Shown here piece after piece: positions 45,830 to 55,192 of a stretch of DNA of 64,000 nt. Both the position numbers and the translations under genes were made by a program. Source of the DNA: Roseiarcus sp963696665 (GTDB taxonomy: Bacteria > Pseudomonadota > Alphaproteobacteria > Rhizobiales > Beijerinckiaceae); the NCBI GenBank assembly GCA_963696665.1, contig CAVOLE010000030.1, positions 1-64,000 on the forward strand, read 5' to 3'. A model generated the notes under the pieces. It made no database searches, was not told where the DNA came from, and saw nothing but the letters and a program-made list of their open reading frames with translations. The stretch's first letter is position 1; each line of letters opens with the position of its first letter.

Positions 45830-47665
45830 CTATCCCATCGTCTCCAGTTCGCCGATCATCCGCTCGATCACGGAAAGCCCGATCTTCCAGAAGCCAGGGT
45901 CCTTCGCGTCGAGGCCGAAGGGCGCGAGCAGCTCGGAATAGGACTTCGAGCCGCCGGCGGCGAGCATGGCGAGATACCGTTCGGCGAAGCCGTCGCTCGA
46001 GCGCTCGTAAACGCCGTAGAGCGAATTCACCAGGCAATCGCCGAACGCATAGGCATAGACGTAGAAAGGCGAATGGATGAAGTGCCCGATATAGGCCCAG
46101 TAGGTCTCGTAGCCGGGCCTGAGCGCAATCGCCGGGCCAAGGCTCTCGGACTGCGTGTTCATCCAGGACTGGCCGATTTGCTCCGTCGTCAGTTCGCCCT
46201 TGCGCCGCTCGAGGTGAACGAGCCGCTCGAACTTATAAAACGCGATCTGGCGCACCACCGTATTCAGCATGTCCTCGACCTTGCTCGCCAGCATCGCCTT
46301 GCGCTCGACCGGATCGGGAGTCGTGGCGAGCATCGAGCGGAAGGTCAGCATCTCGCCGAACACGGAAGCCGTTTCGGCGAGCGTCAGCGGCGTCGGCGCC
46401 ATTAGTGGACCATTGACGCCTGCGAGCACCTGATGAACGCCATGGCCAAGCTCATGCGCAAGCGTGGTCACGTCGCGCGCCTTGCCGAGGAAGTTGACGA
46501 GAATGTAAGGGTGAGCGGAGGGTGTCGTCGGGTGCGCGAAAGCGCCGGGCGCCTTGCCGGGCCTGACCGGCGCGTCGATCCACCCTTCGTCGAAGAAACG
46601 TCGCGCGATATCGGCCATGCGCGGGGAAAATGCGCCATAGGCGTCGAGCACCATGTCGCGCGCCGCCTCCCACTTGTAGACGCGCCGCGGCGTATTCGGC
46701 AGCGGAGCGTTGCGGTCCCAATGGTCAAGCTGCGCCTTGCCGAACCAGCGGGCTTTCAGCGCATAATAGCGATGCGACAGAAGCGGATAGCCGTCAGTCA
46801 CCGCCTTAACGAGCGCCTCGACAACTTCGGGCTCGACTCGATTGGCGAGATGGCGCGAGTCGGCGACGTCCTTGAACTTGCGCCAGCGATCCGAGATCTC
46901 CTTGTCCTTCGCCAGCGTGTTGGTGATGAGAGAGAAGAGACGCAGATTGGCGCCGAGCGTGGCGGCGAGCGCATTGGCCGCCGTCTCCCTGATCTTCGCG
47001 TCCGGATCCATGAGTTTGGCGAGCAGCGGTTCGAGCGTCAGGCTCTCGCCTTCGAAATCGAACCGGAGCGCCGCCATCGTCTCGTCGAACAGCCGGTTCC
47101 ATGCCGCGGCTGAGCTCACGGATTTGTCGAGAAACAATCGTTCGAGGTCGTCGGCAAGCTGATGCGGCTTTTCCTTGCGGATGTCCTCGAGCCAGGGGCG
47201 ATAATGGCCAAGGGCCGGCGCCGCCATGGCTGCGTTCAGCTTTGCGTCATCGAGGCGATTGAGTTCGAGCTCGAAGAACAAGACGTCGCCGGCGAGCGCG
47301 GTCACGCGCTCCTGCGCGTCGCCGTAAAACTTGGCGATTTTCGGATTGCTGGTGTCGGAAGCGTAGAGGAGCGACGCATAGGCCATGATGCGTCCGGTCA
47401 AATCCTGCAGCGCCTCATAGGCCTTGACCGCCGCGGCCAAGGTCTGGCCCGCGTCAGGCCGGTCGGCCAGCTCATCGAGCTTGCCGCGATAAGCCCCCCC
47501 GAAGCGCTTGGCTTCCCGCTCCGCGCGCTCGAGATCCGCGGCGAAGCGAGCGGAGTCCATGCCCTCGTACAGATCCTGAAGGCGCCATTCCGGCAGCGCG
47601 CCGAGATCAGCTGGCGCAGGCGAGGGCGATAAAGCGACATCGGAAGAACGGATCGAACTCATCAA
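45830..47665 (-). CDS. pepF: Oligoendopeptidase F (M3 family metallopeptidase)
   Basis: 611 residues. The zinc site is TLAHELGHGVHQVLAG (HExxH) with the downstream Glu in LTLAETASVFGE. The N-terminal helical region (WRLQDLYEGMDSARFAADLERA) and the C-terminal segment (SPFYVYAYAFGDCLVNSLYG) are typical of the PepF/M3B clade. It degrades oligopeptides in the cytoplasm. It is convergent with the small monooxygenase-like gene and divergent from the response regulator. Confidence 0.96.
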   Translation of the reverse strand: MMSSIRSSDVALSPSPAPADLGALPEWRLQDLYEGMDSARFAADLERAEREAKRFGGAYRGKLDELADRPDAGQTLAAAVKAYEALQDLTGRIMAYASLLYASDTSNPKIAKFYGDAQERVTALAGDVLFFELELNRLDDAKLNAAMAAPALGHYRPWLEDIRKEKPHQLADDLERLFLDKSVSSAAAWNRLFDETMAALRFDFEGESLTLEPLLAKLMDPDAKIRETAANALAATLGANLRLFSLITNTLAKDKEISDRWRKFKDVADSRHLANRVEPEVVEALVKAVTDGYPLLSHRYYALKARWFGKAQLDHWDRNAPLPNTPRRVYKWEAARDMVLDAYGAFSPRMADIARRFFDEGWIDAPVRPGKAPGAFAHPTTPSAHPYILVNFLGKARDVTTLAHELGHGVHQVLAGVNGPLMAPTPLTLAETASVFGEMLTFRSMLATTPDPVERKAMLASKVEDMLNTVVRQIAFYKFERLVHLERRKGELTTEQIGQSWMNTQSESLGPAIALRPGYETYWAYIGHFIHSPFYVYAYAFGDCLVNSLYGVYERSSDGFAERYLAMLAAGGSKSYSELLAPFGLDAKDPGFWKIGLSVIERMIGELETMG

Positions 47666-47834
47666 TTAAGCCTCGGGATTAGGCCGCCGCTAACGCTTCA
47701 CGATGGTTTCAAGCCCACAAAGCGGCGCTTTTGCGGACATGAGTGGGTCGGAACGGGACGCCGTTAACATCGCATTTACCGTGACGGCACAATGTGGCGC
47801 AACGCGCGGTTCTTAAAACCGCCCACGGGGGACG

Positions 47835-49325
47835 ATGACCGCTCTCATACTCATTGTCGATGACGACCCTATTCAGCGACGCCTGCTCGAGGCGATGGCC
47901 AGGCGATTTGGCTATGACGCCGAATGCGTGGAATCGGGCGAAGCGGCGCTCACGCGTCTCGAGGCGACCGACCGGCCGCCGATCAATCTCTTGATCCTCG
48001 ACCTCGTCATGCCCGATCTCGACGGCATGGGGGTGCTGGCGCGGATGCGCCAGCGCGATCTCGCCGTCCCCGCGATCGTGCAGACGGCGCATGGCTCGAT
48101 CGAAGTCGTCATCTCCGCCATGCGCGCCGGCGCGACGGATTTTGTCGTCAAGCCGGTCGGCGCCGAACGCCTGCAAGTCTCGATCCGCAACGCGCTGCGC
48201 GTCGACGCGCTCGAGGACGAACTGAGGCGCGCCACCCGGCGCAACGCCGGCGAACTCTCTTTCCGCGACATCGTCACGCGCGCGGAATCGATGGGGCGCA
48301 CCATTCGCCTCGCCGAGCGCGCCGCCAAGTCGAACATCCCGGTGCTCATCGAAGGCGAGTCCGGCGTCGGCAAGGAATTGATGGCGCGCGCCATCCAGGG
48401 CGGCTCGGAGCGGCGCGGCAAGCCATTCGTCACCGTCAATTGCGGCGCCCTGCCTGAGATGTTGGTCGAATCCATCCTCTTCGGGCATGAGAAAGGCTCC
48501 TTCACGGGGGCCGTCGACAGGCACGTGGGCAAGTTCGCCGAGGCCAATGGCGGGACTTTGTTCCTGGACGAGATCGGCGAACTGCCGCCTGAGGCTCAAG
48601 TCAAACTCTTGCGCGCGCTGCAGGAGGGCGAGATCGATCCGGTCGGCGCGCGGCGCCCGGTCAAGGTCGATTTCCGCCTCGTCTCGGCGACCAACAAGAA
48701 CCTGATCGAGCTCGTCAAGGCGGGCCGTTTCCGCGAAGATCTTTTCTATCGCCTCAACGTGTTCCCGATCTCAATTCCCCCCTTAAGAGCCCGGCTCTGC
48801 GACGTGCAGGATCTCGCCATGCGTTTTCTCGCCCGCTTCTGCGTCGAGGAGGGCAAGCGTATCCGCGGGCTGGCCAATGACGCGCTCGCGATGCTGACCG
48901 CCTATGATTGGCCGGGAAACGTCCGCCAGCTCGAGAACGCAATGTTCCGCGCTGTCGTATTGGCCGATGGCGATGAACTGACGACCGCGGAGTTTCCCCA
49001 GATCGCCGCGCAGGTCGAGGGCTACGATGTGCGCATCCCGCCGGCCCCGACTCCGATCGCCGCTGATCCAGCGGCTTCTGTCGGCTTCCGGCCGGCCGTT
49101 CATGATCCCCGCGATCCGCATTCGCTGAGATTGATCAACGACAGCGGCGACGTGCGCATGCTGGAGGCGATCGAGACCGAGGTCATCCGCTTCGCGCACT
49201 CCCATTATCGCGGACAAATGTCGCAAATGGCGCGCAAGCTCGGCATCGGACGATCCACGCTCTACCGCAAGATGAAAGACATCGGGATTGCCGATGATGA
49301 CATGCTCGGCGACGCTGCGGCATAA
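47835..49325 (+). CDS. Sigma-54-dependent response regulator (NtrC family)
   Basis: 496 residues. Receiver domain: LILIVDDDPIQRRLLEAM, with phosphoacceptor Asp in LLILDLVMPDLDGMG and VKPVG. AAA+ domain: Walker A EGESGVGKELMARAI, the sigma-54 contact loop ILFGHEKGSFTGAVDRH and Walker B NGGTLFLDEIGELP. The loop reads GSFTGA in place of the usual GAFTGA. The C-terminal Fis-type HTH has MARKLGIGRSTLYRKM. It should activate sigma-54 promoters when phosphorylated. No sensor kinase is adjacent. The last base of its stop codon overlaps the first base of the L,D-transpeptidase frame. Confidence 0.95.
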   Translation: MTALILIVDDDPIQRRLLEAMARRFGYDAECVESGEAALTRLEATDRPPINLLILDLVMPDLDGMGVLARMRQRDLAVPAIVQTAHGSIEVVISAMRAGATDFVVKPVGAERLQVSIRNALRVDALEDELRRATRRNAGELSFRDIVTRAESMGRTIRLAERAAKSNIPVLIEGESGVGKELMARAIQGGSERRGKPFVTVNCGALPEMLVESILFGHEKGSFTGAVDRHVGKFAEANGGTLFLDEIGELPPEAQVKLLRALQEGEIDPVGARRPVKVDFRLVSATNKNLIELVKAGRFREDLFYRLNVFPISIPPLRARLCDVQDLAMRFLARFCVEEGKRIRGLANDALAMLTAYDWPGNVRQLENAMFRAVVLADGDELTTAEFPQIAAQVEGYDVRIPPAPTPIAADPAASVGFRPAVHDPRDPHSLRLINDSGDVRMLEAIETEVIRFAHSHYRGQMSQMARKLGIGRSTLYRKMKDIGIADDDMLGDAAA

Positions 49326-51202
49326 TGCAGGCGAAGCGGCGGCGGATTTCGATGGCGAATATTTCTGCTCAACCTCGTCCTGAGGAGCGGAGCCTTAGGC
49401 GAAGCGTCTCGAAGGACGCTCCAGCTGATGCGAACGGCGCCACAACTGGATCATTCTTCGAGACGCCGCGCTTTCGCGCGGCTCCTCAGAATGAGGTTTG
49501 TGGACAGACCGCGAGCGCGTTCGGGCGCGCGAAGGTGCGCACGCTTGTCCTGACAGGCTTGAGCGCAGCCGCGATGGCGTGCGCCGCAAGCGTCGCCTTT
49601 GCCGACCCTTCGCCGATCCTGTCGCCTGAGGCGCCGCTCAAGTTCGGCGACGTTGCCGACACAAGTCCCTTGGTCGCGGTGTTCGCCGCCGGAAACGCGA
49701 CACGAGGCCCCGCTCTGGAGGCGAGCTGGTTAGTGGAGCCGAAGCTCGACCCCGCCGCGTCCGCAGCCTCAGCTCCAGAAGAGCTCCCGCCGCCGGTCGT
49801 CTACGATCCCGCCGCCGGGCCTGCGCTCTCGCCAGTCCAAAGCGCGCTGCAAGCGGCCATGGCACGGCTCGTCACGCGAGGCGAGCGGCGCAACCCGCTG
49901 GGCAGCGGCGACTGGCGCGCGGCGCGCGGGGCGATTGCGGCCTTCTACGCCGGGCGCTTTTATGTGCCGGTGTGGGTGAGCGAAAACGGCCTGACCGACG
50001 CGGGGCGGGCGGCGCTGACCCAGCTTAGGCGCGCCGCCGACGATGGCCTCAACCTGTCCGCTTTCGCTCTGCCGCGCAATCTCGGGTCTGGCCTCGACCC
50101 GGACGCAATCGCGGAAGCCGAAACGACCATCGCTTCGGCGGTGGTCGCCTATGCCGAGCAGGCGAGCGGGTCGCGCATCGTTCCGTCCCATGTCTCGCCG
50201 TTCATCTTCGCAAGACCGAGCGTCGTCGATCCTGACGTAGCTCTGGCGGAAACGGCCTTGGCCCCAGATCCAGCCCAACGGCTCGCCGACTTCAACCCGC
50301 CGCAGCGGGGCTATCGCGCGCTGCGCGACGAGCTCAAGCGCCTCGAGGCTCCCGGCGTCGCTGGGCGGCGCCCGCGCGCGCTCAGCGCCGATCTTGATCC
50401 CGATCCGCTGCTCGAACCGGACACGACCCCGAGGCGGATCAGGCGGGCGCTCAACGCCCATATCTATCCCGCCTCCGTGAGCTCGACATTCGCCGGCGCA
50501 ACAACGCGCCAGCGAGCGGCAATCCTGGCGAATATGGAGATGTGGCGCTGGGAGCCGCGCGACATGGGCGCTCGCCGGATCGAGGTCAATCTCGCCGACT
50601 TCTCGCTCGCGATGCTGGAGGGCGACAGGGTCATTCATCAGGCGCGCGTCATCGTCGGAAAACCGGAGACGCCGACGCCGATCTTCTCCAACGTCATGCG
50701 CTACGTGCTGATTAATCCCTCCTGGCAGGTGCCCAATTCGATCATCAAGAAGGAGATGATGTCGAAGCTCGGCGCCTTGAGCCGGCGCGGCTACGAGGTG
50801 AAGACCGTCGGCGGCCGGCTGACGGTCCGCCAATTGCCCGGGGACGACAACGCGCTCGGGCGTTTCGCCTTCATGTTTCCGAACGACCATGCGATCTATC
50901 TGCACGACACGCCGTCGAAGGAGCTGTTCGACGAGGAAACCCGCGCCTTCAGCCACGGCTGCATTCGCGTCGAAGACCCTGAGAGCCTGGCCGCGCTCGT
51001 CCTTGGCGGCGAATCAACCGGCTGGACGGACGAGCGAATCGAAGCGGCGATCGGAGGAAAAGAGCGCACCGTCTTCTTAGCCCGCCCGCTGCCCATTCAC
51101 ATCGAGTACTTCACTGATTTCGTTGACGAATTCGGCGATTTCAAGGAGCGTCCGGACGTCTACGGGCTGATTCGCAAGGTCGAGGGCATGCTTGGCCGAT
51201 GA
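49325..51202 (+). CDS. L,D-transpeptidase (YcbB/LdtD type)
   Basis: Periplasmic peptidoglycan cross-linking enzyme. It has a peptidoglycan-binding-like region (GRFYVPVWVSENGLTDAGR, LRRAADDGLNLSAFALP) and the YkuD catalytic domain: IEVNLADFSLAMLEGDRV, LINPSWQVPNSI, HDTPSKELFDEETRAFSHGC and IRVEDP (Cys nucleophile). The open frame from ATG 49325 encodes 625 residues. However, its first 70 residues are mostly a palindromic repeat, and the signal peptide (TLVLTGLSAAAMACAASVAFA) begins only after it. GTG 49535 may be the true start (556 residues). It is followed by a MepK-like gene, as ycbB is followed by ycbK in E. coli. Confidence 0.9.
   Translation: MQAKRRRISMANISAQPRPEERSLRRSVSKDAPADANGATTGSFFETPRFRAAPQNEVCGQTASAFGRAKVRTLVLTGLSAAAMACAASVAFADPSPILSPEAPLKFGDVADTSPLVAVFAAGNATRGPALEASWLVEPKLDPAASAASAPEELPPPVVYDPAAGPALSPVQSALQAAMARLVTRGERRNPLGSGDWRAARGAIAAFYAGRFYVPVWVSENGLTDAGRAALTQLRRAADDGLNLSAFALPRNLGSGLDPDAIAEAETTIASAVVAYAEQASGSRIVPSHVSPFIFARPSVVDPDVALAETALAPDPAQRLADFNPPQRGYRALRDELKRLEAPGVAGRRPRALSADLDPDPLLEPDTTPRRIRRALNAHIYPASVSSTFAGATTRQRAAILANMEMWRWEPRDMGARRIEVNLADFSLAMLEGDRVIHQARVIVGKPETPTPIFSNVMRYVLINPSWQVPNSIIKKEMMSKLGALSRRGYEVKTVGGRLTVRQLPGDDNALGRFAFMFPNDHAIYLHDTPSKELFDEETRAFSHGCIRVEDPESLAALVLGGESTGWTDERIEAAIGGKERTVFLARPLPIHIEYFTDFVDEFGDFKERPDVYGLIRKVEGMLGR
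49372..49498. repeat. 127-bp palindromic element inside the L,D-transpeptidase open frame
   Basis: Outer arms CCTCGTCCTGAGGAGC (49373-49388) and GCTCCTCAGAATGAGG (49481-49496); inner arms GAAGCGTCTCGAAG (49401-49414) and CTTCGAGACGCCGCG (49456-49470). This is the typical layout of the small intergenic palindromes of rhizobia. It is read through as about 42 codons and precedes the signal peptide. Confidence 0.85.
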
Positions 51203-51410
51203 AGTCAAGATTGAAAGGAAGATGGTATCGGGCTATACGGCAAATAGATCGCTTTTTGCCTTAACTGTGACGCGAGCGTCACAATGCGAACAAGGAGCGC
51301 CAGGGACAGGCGCTCGGGAGGTCGCGTAGGTCGGCGGGAGAGGCCGGCAAAAGCGTAAGCGTAGGACATGGGAATAGGCACAGTCCGCCGGCTTCGCCGC
51401 CGGTCGCGAC

Positions 51411-53116
51411 GTGTTGGGGAAGGATGGGTTGTTGGCGGGTTTTAACCTGAGCAAGTGCGCCGGCCGCGGCGGAGCGGCGGCGCAACTGGCGGTGGCGGCG
51501 GCGTTCACGGTCGGCTGGCTGGCTCCCAACTCGACGGAGTCGGCGGTCGCCAACGGCGACACGCGGACCATCCTTCTTTCGGACCAGCACACCAACGAGA
51601 CCGGCTCGTTCACCTTCATGGTCAACGGAATCTATGACCAGGCGGTGCTCGATAAGCTGAACTGGTTCTGTCGGGATTGGCGGCTGAACGAGCCGACCAA
51701 GATGGACCCGCACCTGTTCGACATCATCTGGGAGGTCTACCGCGAATTCGGGCTCGACACAGCCGCTCGACGTCCTCTCCGGCTACCGGTCGCCACAGAC
51801 CAATGCGATGCTGCGCAGGCGCTCGCGACAGGTGGCCGAGCATTCGATGCATATGCAAGGCAAGGCGATCGACGCCCACTTCATCGACGTCAGCACGGCG
51901 CGCATCCGCGACATCGCCATGCGCATGCAGGCGGGCGGCGTCGGCTTCTATCCGACCGGCATGACGCCCTGGGTGCATATCGACAGCGGCGATGTGCGCT
52001 ACTGGCCGCGCATGAGCCGCGACGCGCTGACCCGGCTGTTCCCGGACGGAAAGACGGTGTTCATTCCGGCCGACGGGAAGCCGATGCCTGGCTTCGAGCA
52101 GGCGCGGGCCGAGATCGAGGCCCGCGGCGGCGAGGTGCAAATGGCGCGCGGCGGCGGAATCGGCGGGCTCTTCTCCTGGCTGTTCGGCGGCGGCGGCGCC
52201 GACGACGCGGAGGAGTCGGGCGGGCGGGGAAGCGACGACCACGGTGGCGACGAGCGGCAACGCGCGCGGCGGCCGAAGCGGCGGCGCGCAGCCGCCGATC
52301 GAGGTCGCCGACGCCGGGCCAGAGGCCGTCGCAAAAGCCAAGCGCGACTTGCCGACCGGTCCGGCTTACGCCAGCGCCCCCGAACCGGCGCCGGCGGCCA
52401 AGCCGCAGGCCCCCAATTCCGGGCCGGAGGCGGTGGCGAAAGCCAAGCGCAATCTGCCGGCCGGCCCGGCTTACGCCGGCGCAGTCGAATCAGCGCCGAC
52501 GCCGCCCGCCAAGCCGCAGGCCGTCGCCGAACTGGAGCAGCCCAACGTGGCCAGCGATGCGGCGCCAGACGAGCCGCCTAGCGGCGCCGGGCCGAAGATT
52601 CTGGCGCCCTTGCCGCCGCGCAGGCCGGCCGATCTCGCTGCGCTCGCCTTCGCCGACGCCCCAATGCCTCCGGTTCGTCCGGCCGATGTCGTCCTCGCCT
52701 CGACCTCGGGGCAGCCGGCTTTCATCCCGTCGTCGAACAAGGGATTTGGCCCGGCCCCACAGAATGGACTGCTGCCGCAGATCATTACCTCCGGCGTCGA
52801 CCGCGCGCCGACCGGCGCCCTCGCGCTGGCCGAAGGGCTATCGCCGACATATGACGACAGCGAACTTCTGGCGCGAGCTGCAGCCCTTACGGCGCCCTTG
52901 CCGCCAATGCCGATCCCCGACATCGCCATCGCCAGTCCCCCGGCGCCGGGCCCGACAGGGGTCGCCGCCGCAAGTCCCCCGCAGGCGCAGCACGGATGGG
53001 TTGCGCGCACGGCCGCCGCGGCGGCCGAGGACATCGCGCAATTGTTCGGCGGCGTGTTCAGGCGCTCCGCGCCGGCTCAGACAAGCCCCGGCGAGCTCCG
53101 CGCCTCGCAGCAATAG
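51411..53116 (+). pseudogene. MepK-like DUF882 (M15) endopeptidase with long Pro/Ala-rich tail, two frameshifts
   Basis: Zinc endopeptidase of the YcbK/MepK family, expected to cut peptidoglycan cross-links. Frame 1 (GTG 51411) gives the export signal and LNWFCRDWRLNEPTKMDPHL. After an extra G at 51750-51752, frame 2 gives STQPLDVLSGYRSPQTNAML, the zinc motif HMQGKAIDAH and WVHIDSGDVRYW. After an extra G at 52226-52229, frame 3 gives a long Pro/Ala-rich tail with two copies of GPEAVAKAKR(D/N)LP(T/A)GPAYA and the end DIAQLFGGVFRR. Each frame agrees with family or repeat expectations, so the order is certain. It follows the L,D-transpeptidase by 208 bp. Confidence 0.85.
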
Positions 53117-53273
53117 GCTGAAACCCGCGCCTCAAGCCGAGTTGGCGACCGCCCCGGTCGCGAGCGCGTCCCGCTGCGGGGGCGCAGCGCGCGTCAACTC
53201 CCGCCAAGTTGATTTGAGACGAGGGCCGGCTGTCGTTATATGACAATTTTGCGACCGGGCAGGGTAGGGCTCA

Positions 53274-53495
53274 ATGAACGTGTCTTTGGATCAAGCCATC
53301 GAAATCCACGCAAGGGCGCTCAAGTATCGTTTCAGCAACCGAGCGGCGCTCGTGGCTGAGGAGAAGGCGCATCATTGCGCGGCGCGCGGTGATGATGAGG
53401 GTCACGTGGTCTGGCAGCGGGTCGCCACCGTCGCCGGAACGCTCCCCGACGCGAGGAGCCACCGTCCGCCGGTTGACGAGACGCCGTTGGGCTAA
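53274..53495 (+). CDS. Small conserved hypothetical protein
   Basis: 73 residues opening MNVSLDQAIEIHARALKYRF, then AEEKAHHCAARGDDEGHVVW. I recall similar short proteins (DEAIEIHAKVLKYRFG...A..GDHEGH.VW.RVA) as common in Hyphomicrobiales, so this is probably a real gene. No enzymatic motif, signal or membrane segment. The C-terminal 20 residues are variable. It lies 158 bp after the MepK-like gene, and a function is not known. Confidence 0.7.
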   Translation: MNVSLDQAIEIHARALKYRFSNRAALVAEEKAHHCAARGDDEGHVVWQRVATVAGTLPDARSHRPPVDETPLG

Positions 53496-53654
53496 GTCAT
53501 CCGATCAGCTTGCTGGGAGGCGCCCCTGATGCAGAAAGTCATCAAAGCCTTCGAGGCCGCCATTCATTGCGTTGCGATTGCCTAGCCGCTGGAAACAGCC
53601 CACGTATAAAAGACTGATCTCCATTTCGGAACAAGCCGTTACCTTGTCAGTTCA

Positions 53655-54302
53655 TTGTCACATTCGAATTCCTGGCGCGTTAGCGGAAGGAATTGTGGAG
53701 ACCTTGCACTGCCGAACCTCTTCAACCTGCCTCTGTTCACCGAAGATGGCGACGTCCATGTCGTTATCGAGACGCCACGAAGCAGTCACGTAAAATTCGC
53801 CTACGATCCAAAGCTTAAAGCCTTTGTCCTCCGCAAGTCTCTTCTGACTGGTCTGACCTATCCTCACGATTGGGGGTTCATTCCCTCGACAAAAGCTGAT
53901 GACGGGGATCCCGTTGACGTCATGGTGGTCCATGACGGGACGACGTATCCCGGAGTCGTTGTCATCTGCCGCGTGATCGGCATTCTTCAGATCGAGCAGA
54001 AAAGCAAAAACAAATCCGAGCGGAACGACCGCGTGTTTGCTGTGCCGCTGCGCTCGCACTCGGAGAAGTCTTTGACAGACGTGCGAGATCTGACCAGGCC
54101 GATCCAGGAAGAGCTCGAGAAGTTCTTCATCGCGACCGAAGAGCTCGAGGACAAGAAACTCAAGATTATTGGTTGGGAGGGGCCCAAAGCGGCCCTTTTG
54201 ACGTTCAAGCAGGCCGCGAAATCCTTCGCGAGTCCTGGGGAGTGGTGGCCAAGTTCGCGCGCATCCGCGGCGGCCATTCGGCCCTTCCGGCGCGGCCCTT
54301 AA
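53655..54302 (+). CDS. Soluble inorganic pyrophosphatase
   Basis: Family I Mg-dependent pyrophosphatase. Conserved parts are VHVVIETPRSSHVKFAYDP, TYPHDWGFIPSTKADDGDP with the metal-binding VDVMVV, and ERNDRVFAVP. It belongs to the shorter rhizobial group with LFNLPLFTEDG at the N-terminus. The open frame begins with TTG 53655, and the exact start is uncertain because no good ribosome binding site is visible. The last 25 residues (after QAAKSF) are non-conserved and may reflect a lost stop. It hydrolyses pyrophosphate in the cytoplasm. Confidence 0.85.
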   Translation: MSHSNSWRVSGRNCGDLALPNLFNLPLFTEDGDVHVVIETPRSSHVKFAYDPKLKAFVLRKSLLTGLTYPHDWGFIPSTKADDGDPVDVMVVHDGTTYPGVVVICRVIGILQIEQKSKNKSERNDRVFAVPLRSHSEKSLTDVRDLTRPIQEELEKFFIATEELEDKKLKIIGWEGPKAALLTFKQAAKSFASPGEWWPSSRASAAAIRPFRRGP

Positions 54303-54363
54303 AGTTAGCAGCGCGCCCCAACACGGGGGCGAGCGCGTGGCTCACATGGAGCCGGGAATGATC

Positions 54364-54702
54364 ATGGAGTACTTGATTCGTTTTCTGGCCGGAGGCCTCA
54401 TCGTTTCCCTGTTCGCCTTGATCGGAGACGTCCTCCGTCCCAAAAGCTTTGCGGGCCTCTTCGGAGCCGCGCCTTCAGTCGCTCTCGTCTCGCTTTCCCT
54501 CGCGTTCTCAAATCATGGGGGCGCTTACGTCTCCACCGAGGGGCGATCCATGATTCTCGGGGCGATCGCGTTTGCGGTTTACTCCTTTCTGGTCTGCCAG
54601 CTCCTGATGCGTGTGCGCTACTCGGCGCTGACTGCGACGGCGGCCGCGACGGTCGCATGGCTTGGGGTGGCCATCGGCCTCAAGCAGATCTTGCTGGGCT
54701 AG
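54364..54702 (+). CDS. DUF3147-type membrane protein
   Basis: 112 residues with four membrane helices: YLIRFLAGGLIVSLFALIGD, FGAAPSVALVSLSLAF, ILGAIAFAVYSFLVCQLLM and AATVAWLGVAIGLKQILL. The motif VLRPKSFAGLFGAAPSVAL matches the DUF3147 group. The function is unknown. ATG 54364 removes a short non-conserved extension. It is followed after 3 bp by a related membrane protein, so the two are probably one operon and may pair in the membrane. Confidence 0.75.
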   Translation: MEYLIRFLAGGLIVSLFALIGDVLRPKSFAGLFGAAPSVALVSLSLAFSNHGGAYVSTEGRSMILGAIAFAVYSFLVCQLLMRVRYSALTATAAATVAWLGVAIGLKQILLG

Positions 54703-54705
54703 GAA

Positions 54706-55137
54706 ATGGTCGTCCGTTTCAAGGTCTCCGCGGTCAAGGACAGTCGCTGGTCCGAGCTCATCTTGCGTTTCTTTCTCGGAGGACTTGCTACAGTCGTGGC
54801 GGGCGTCGCGGGAAACGTCTGGGGCCCGGTCGTAGGGGGATTATTCCTTGCTGTGCCTGCAATCTTCTTCGCAAGCGCGACGATGATCGAAAAACATGAG
54901 CGCGAGCGAAAGGAGGAAAAGGGAATGAAAGGTCGAAAACGGGGCAGGAACGCCGCTGCGCTCGACGCAACCGGCGCGGGCCTTGGCAGCGCCGGGCTCG
55001 CCGCCTTCGGCGCGGTCATATGGCTTCTCGCGCCAGCTGCCGCCGCTGGTTCGCTCGCGCTTGCCACAATCGTCTGGTTCGCGGTGTCCGCGCTATTGTG
55101 GCGAGCGCGGATTCACGCGCGGATAGTCAGGGCATGA
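54706..55137 (+). CDS. DUF3147-related membrane protein
   Basis: 143 residues. Two N-terminal helices (LILRFFLGGLATVVAGVAGNV, VVGGLFLAVPAIFFASATMI) share the GP..GGLFLA.PAI pattern of the preceding protein. They are followed by a charged cytoplasmic loop (EKHERERKEEKGMKGRKRGR) and two further helices (AFGAVIWLLAPAAAAGSLALA, ATIVWFAVSALLW). The start lies 3 bp after the stop of the first gene. The function is unknown. Confidence 0.75.
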   Translation: MVVRFKVSAVKDSRWSELILRFFLGGLATVVAGVAGNVWGPVVGGLFLAVPAIFFASATMIEKHERERKEEKGMKGRKRGRNAAALDATGAGLGSAGLAAFGAVIWLLAPAAAAGSLALATIVWFAVSALLWRARIHARIVRA

Positions 55138-55192
55138 GCAGGCCGGATCCCGCGGACCGCGCGCGCAGGCTTCACGTCGAACTGCGTCAGTC

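Noticed and set aside
53529..53585. 18-codon frame MQKVIKAFEAAIHCVAIA with an upstream GGGAGG
   Set aside because: Too short to support without conservation; it could be a leader peptide or chance.
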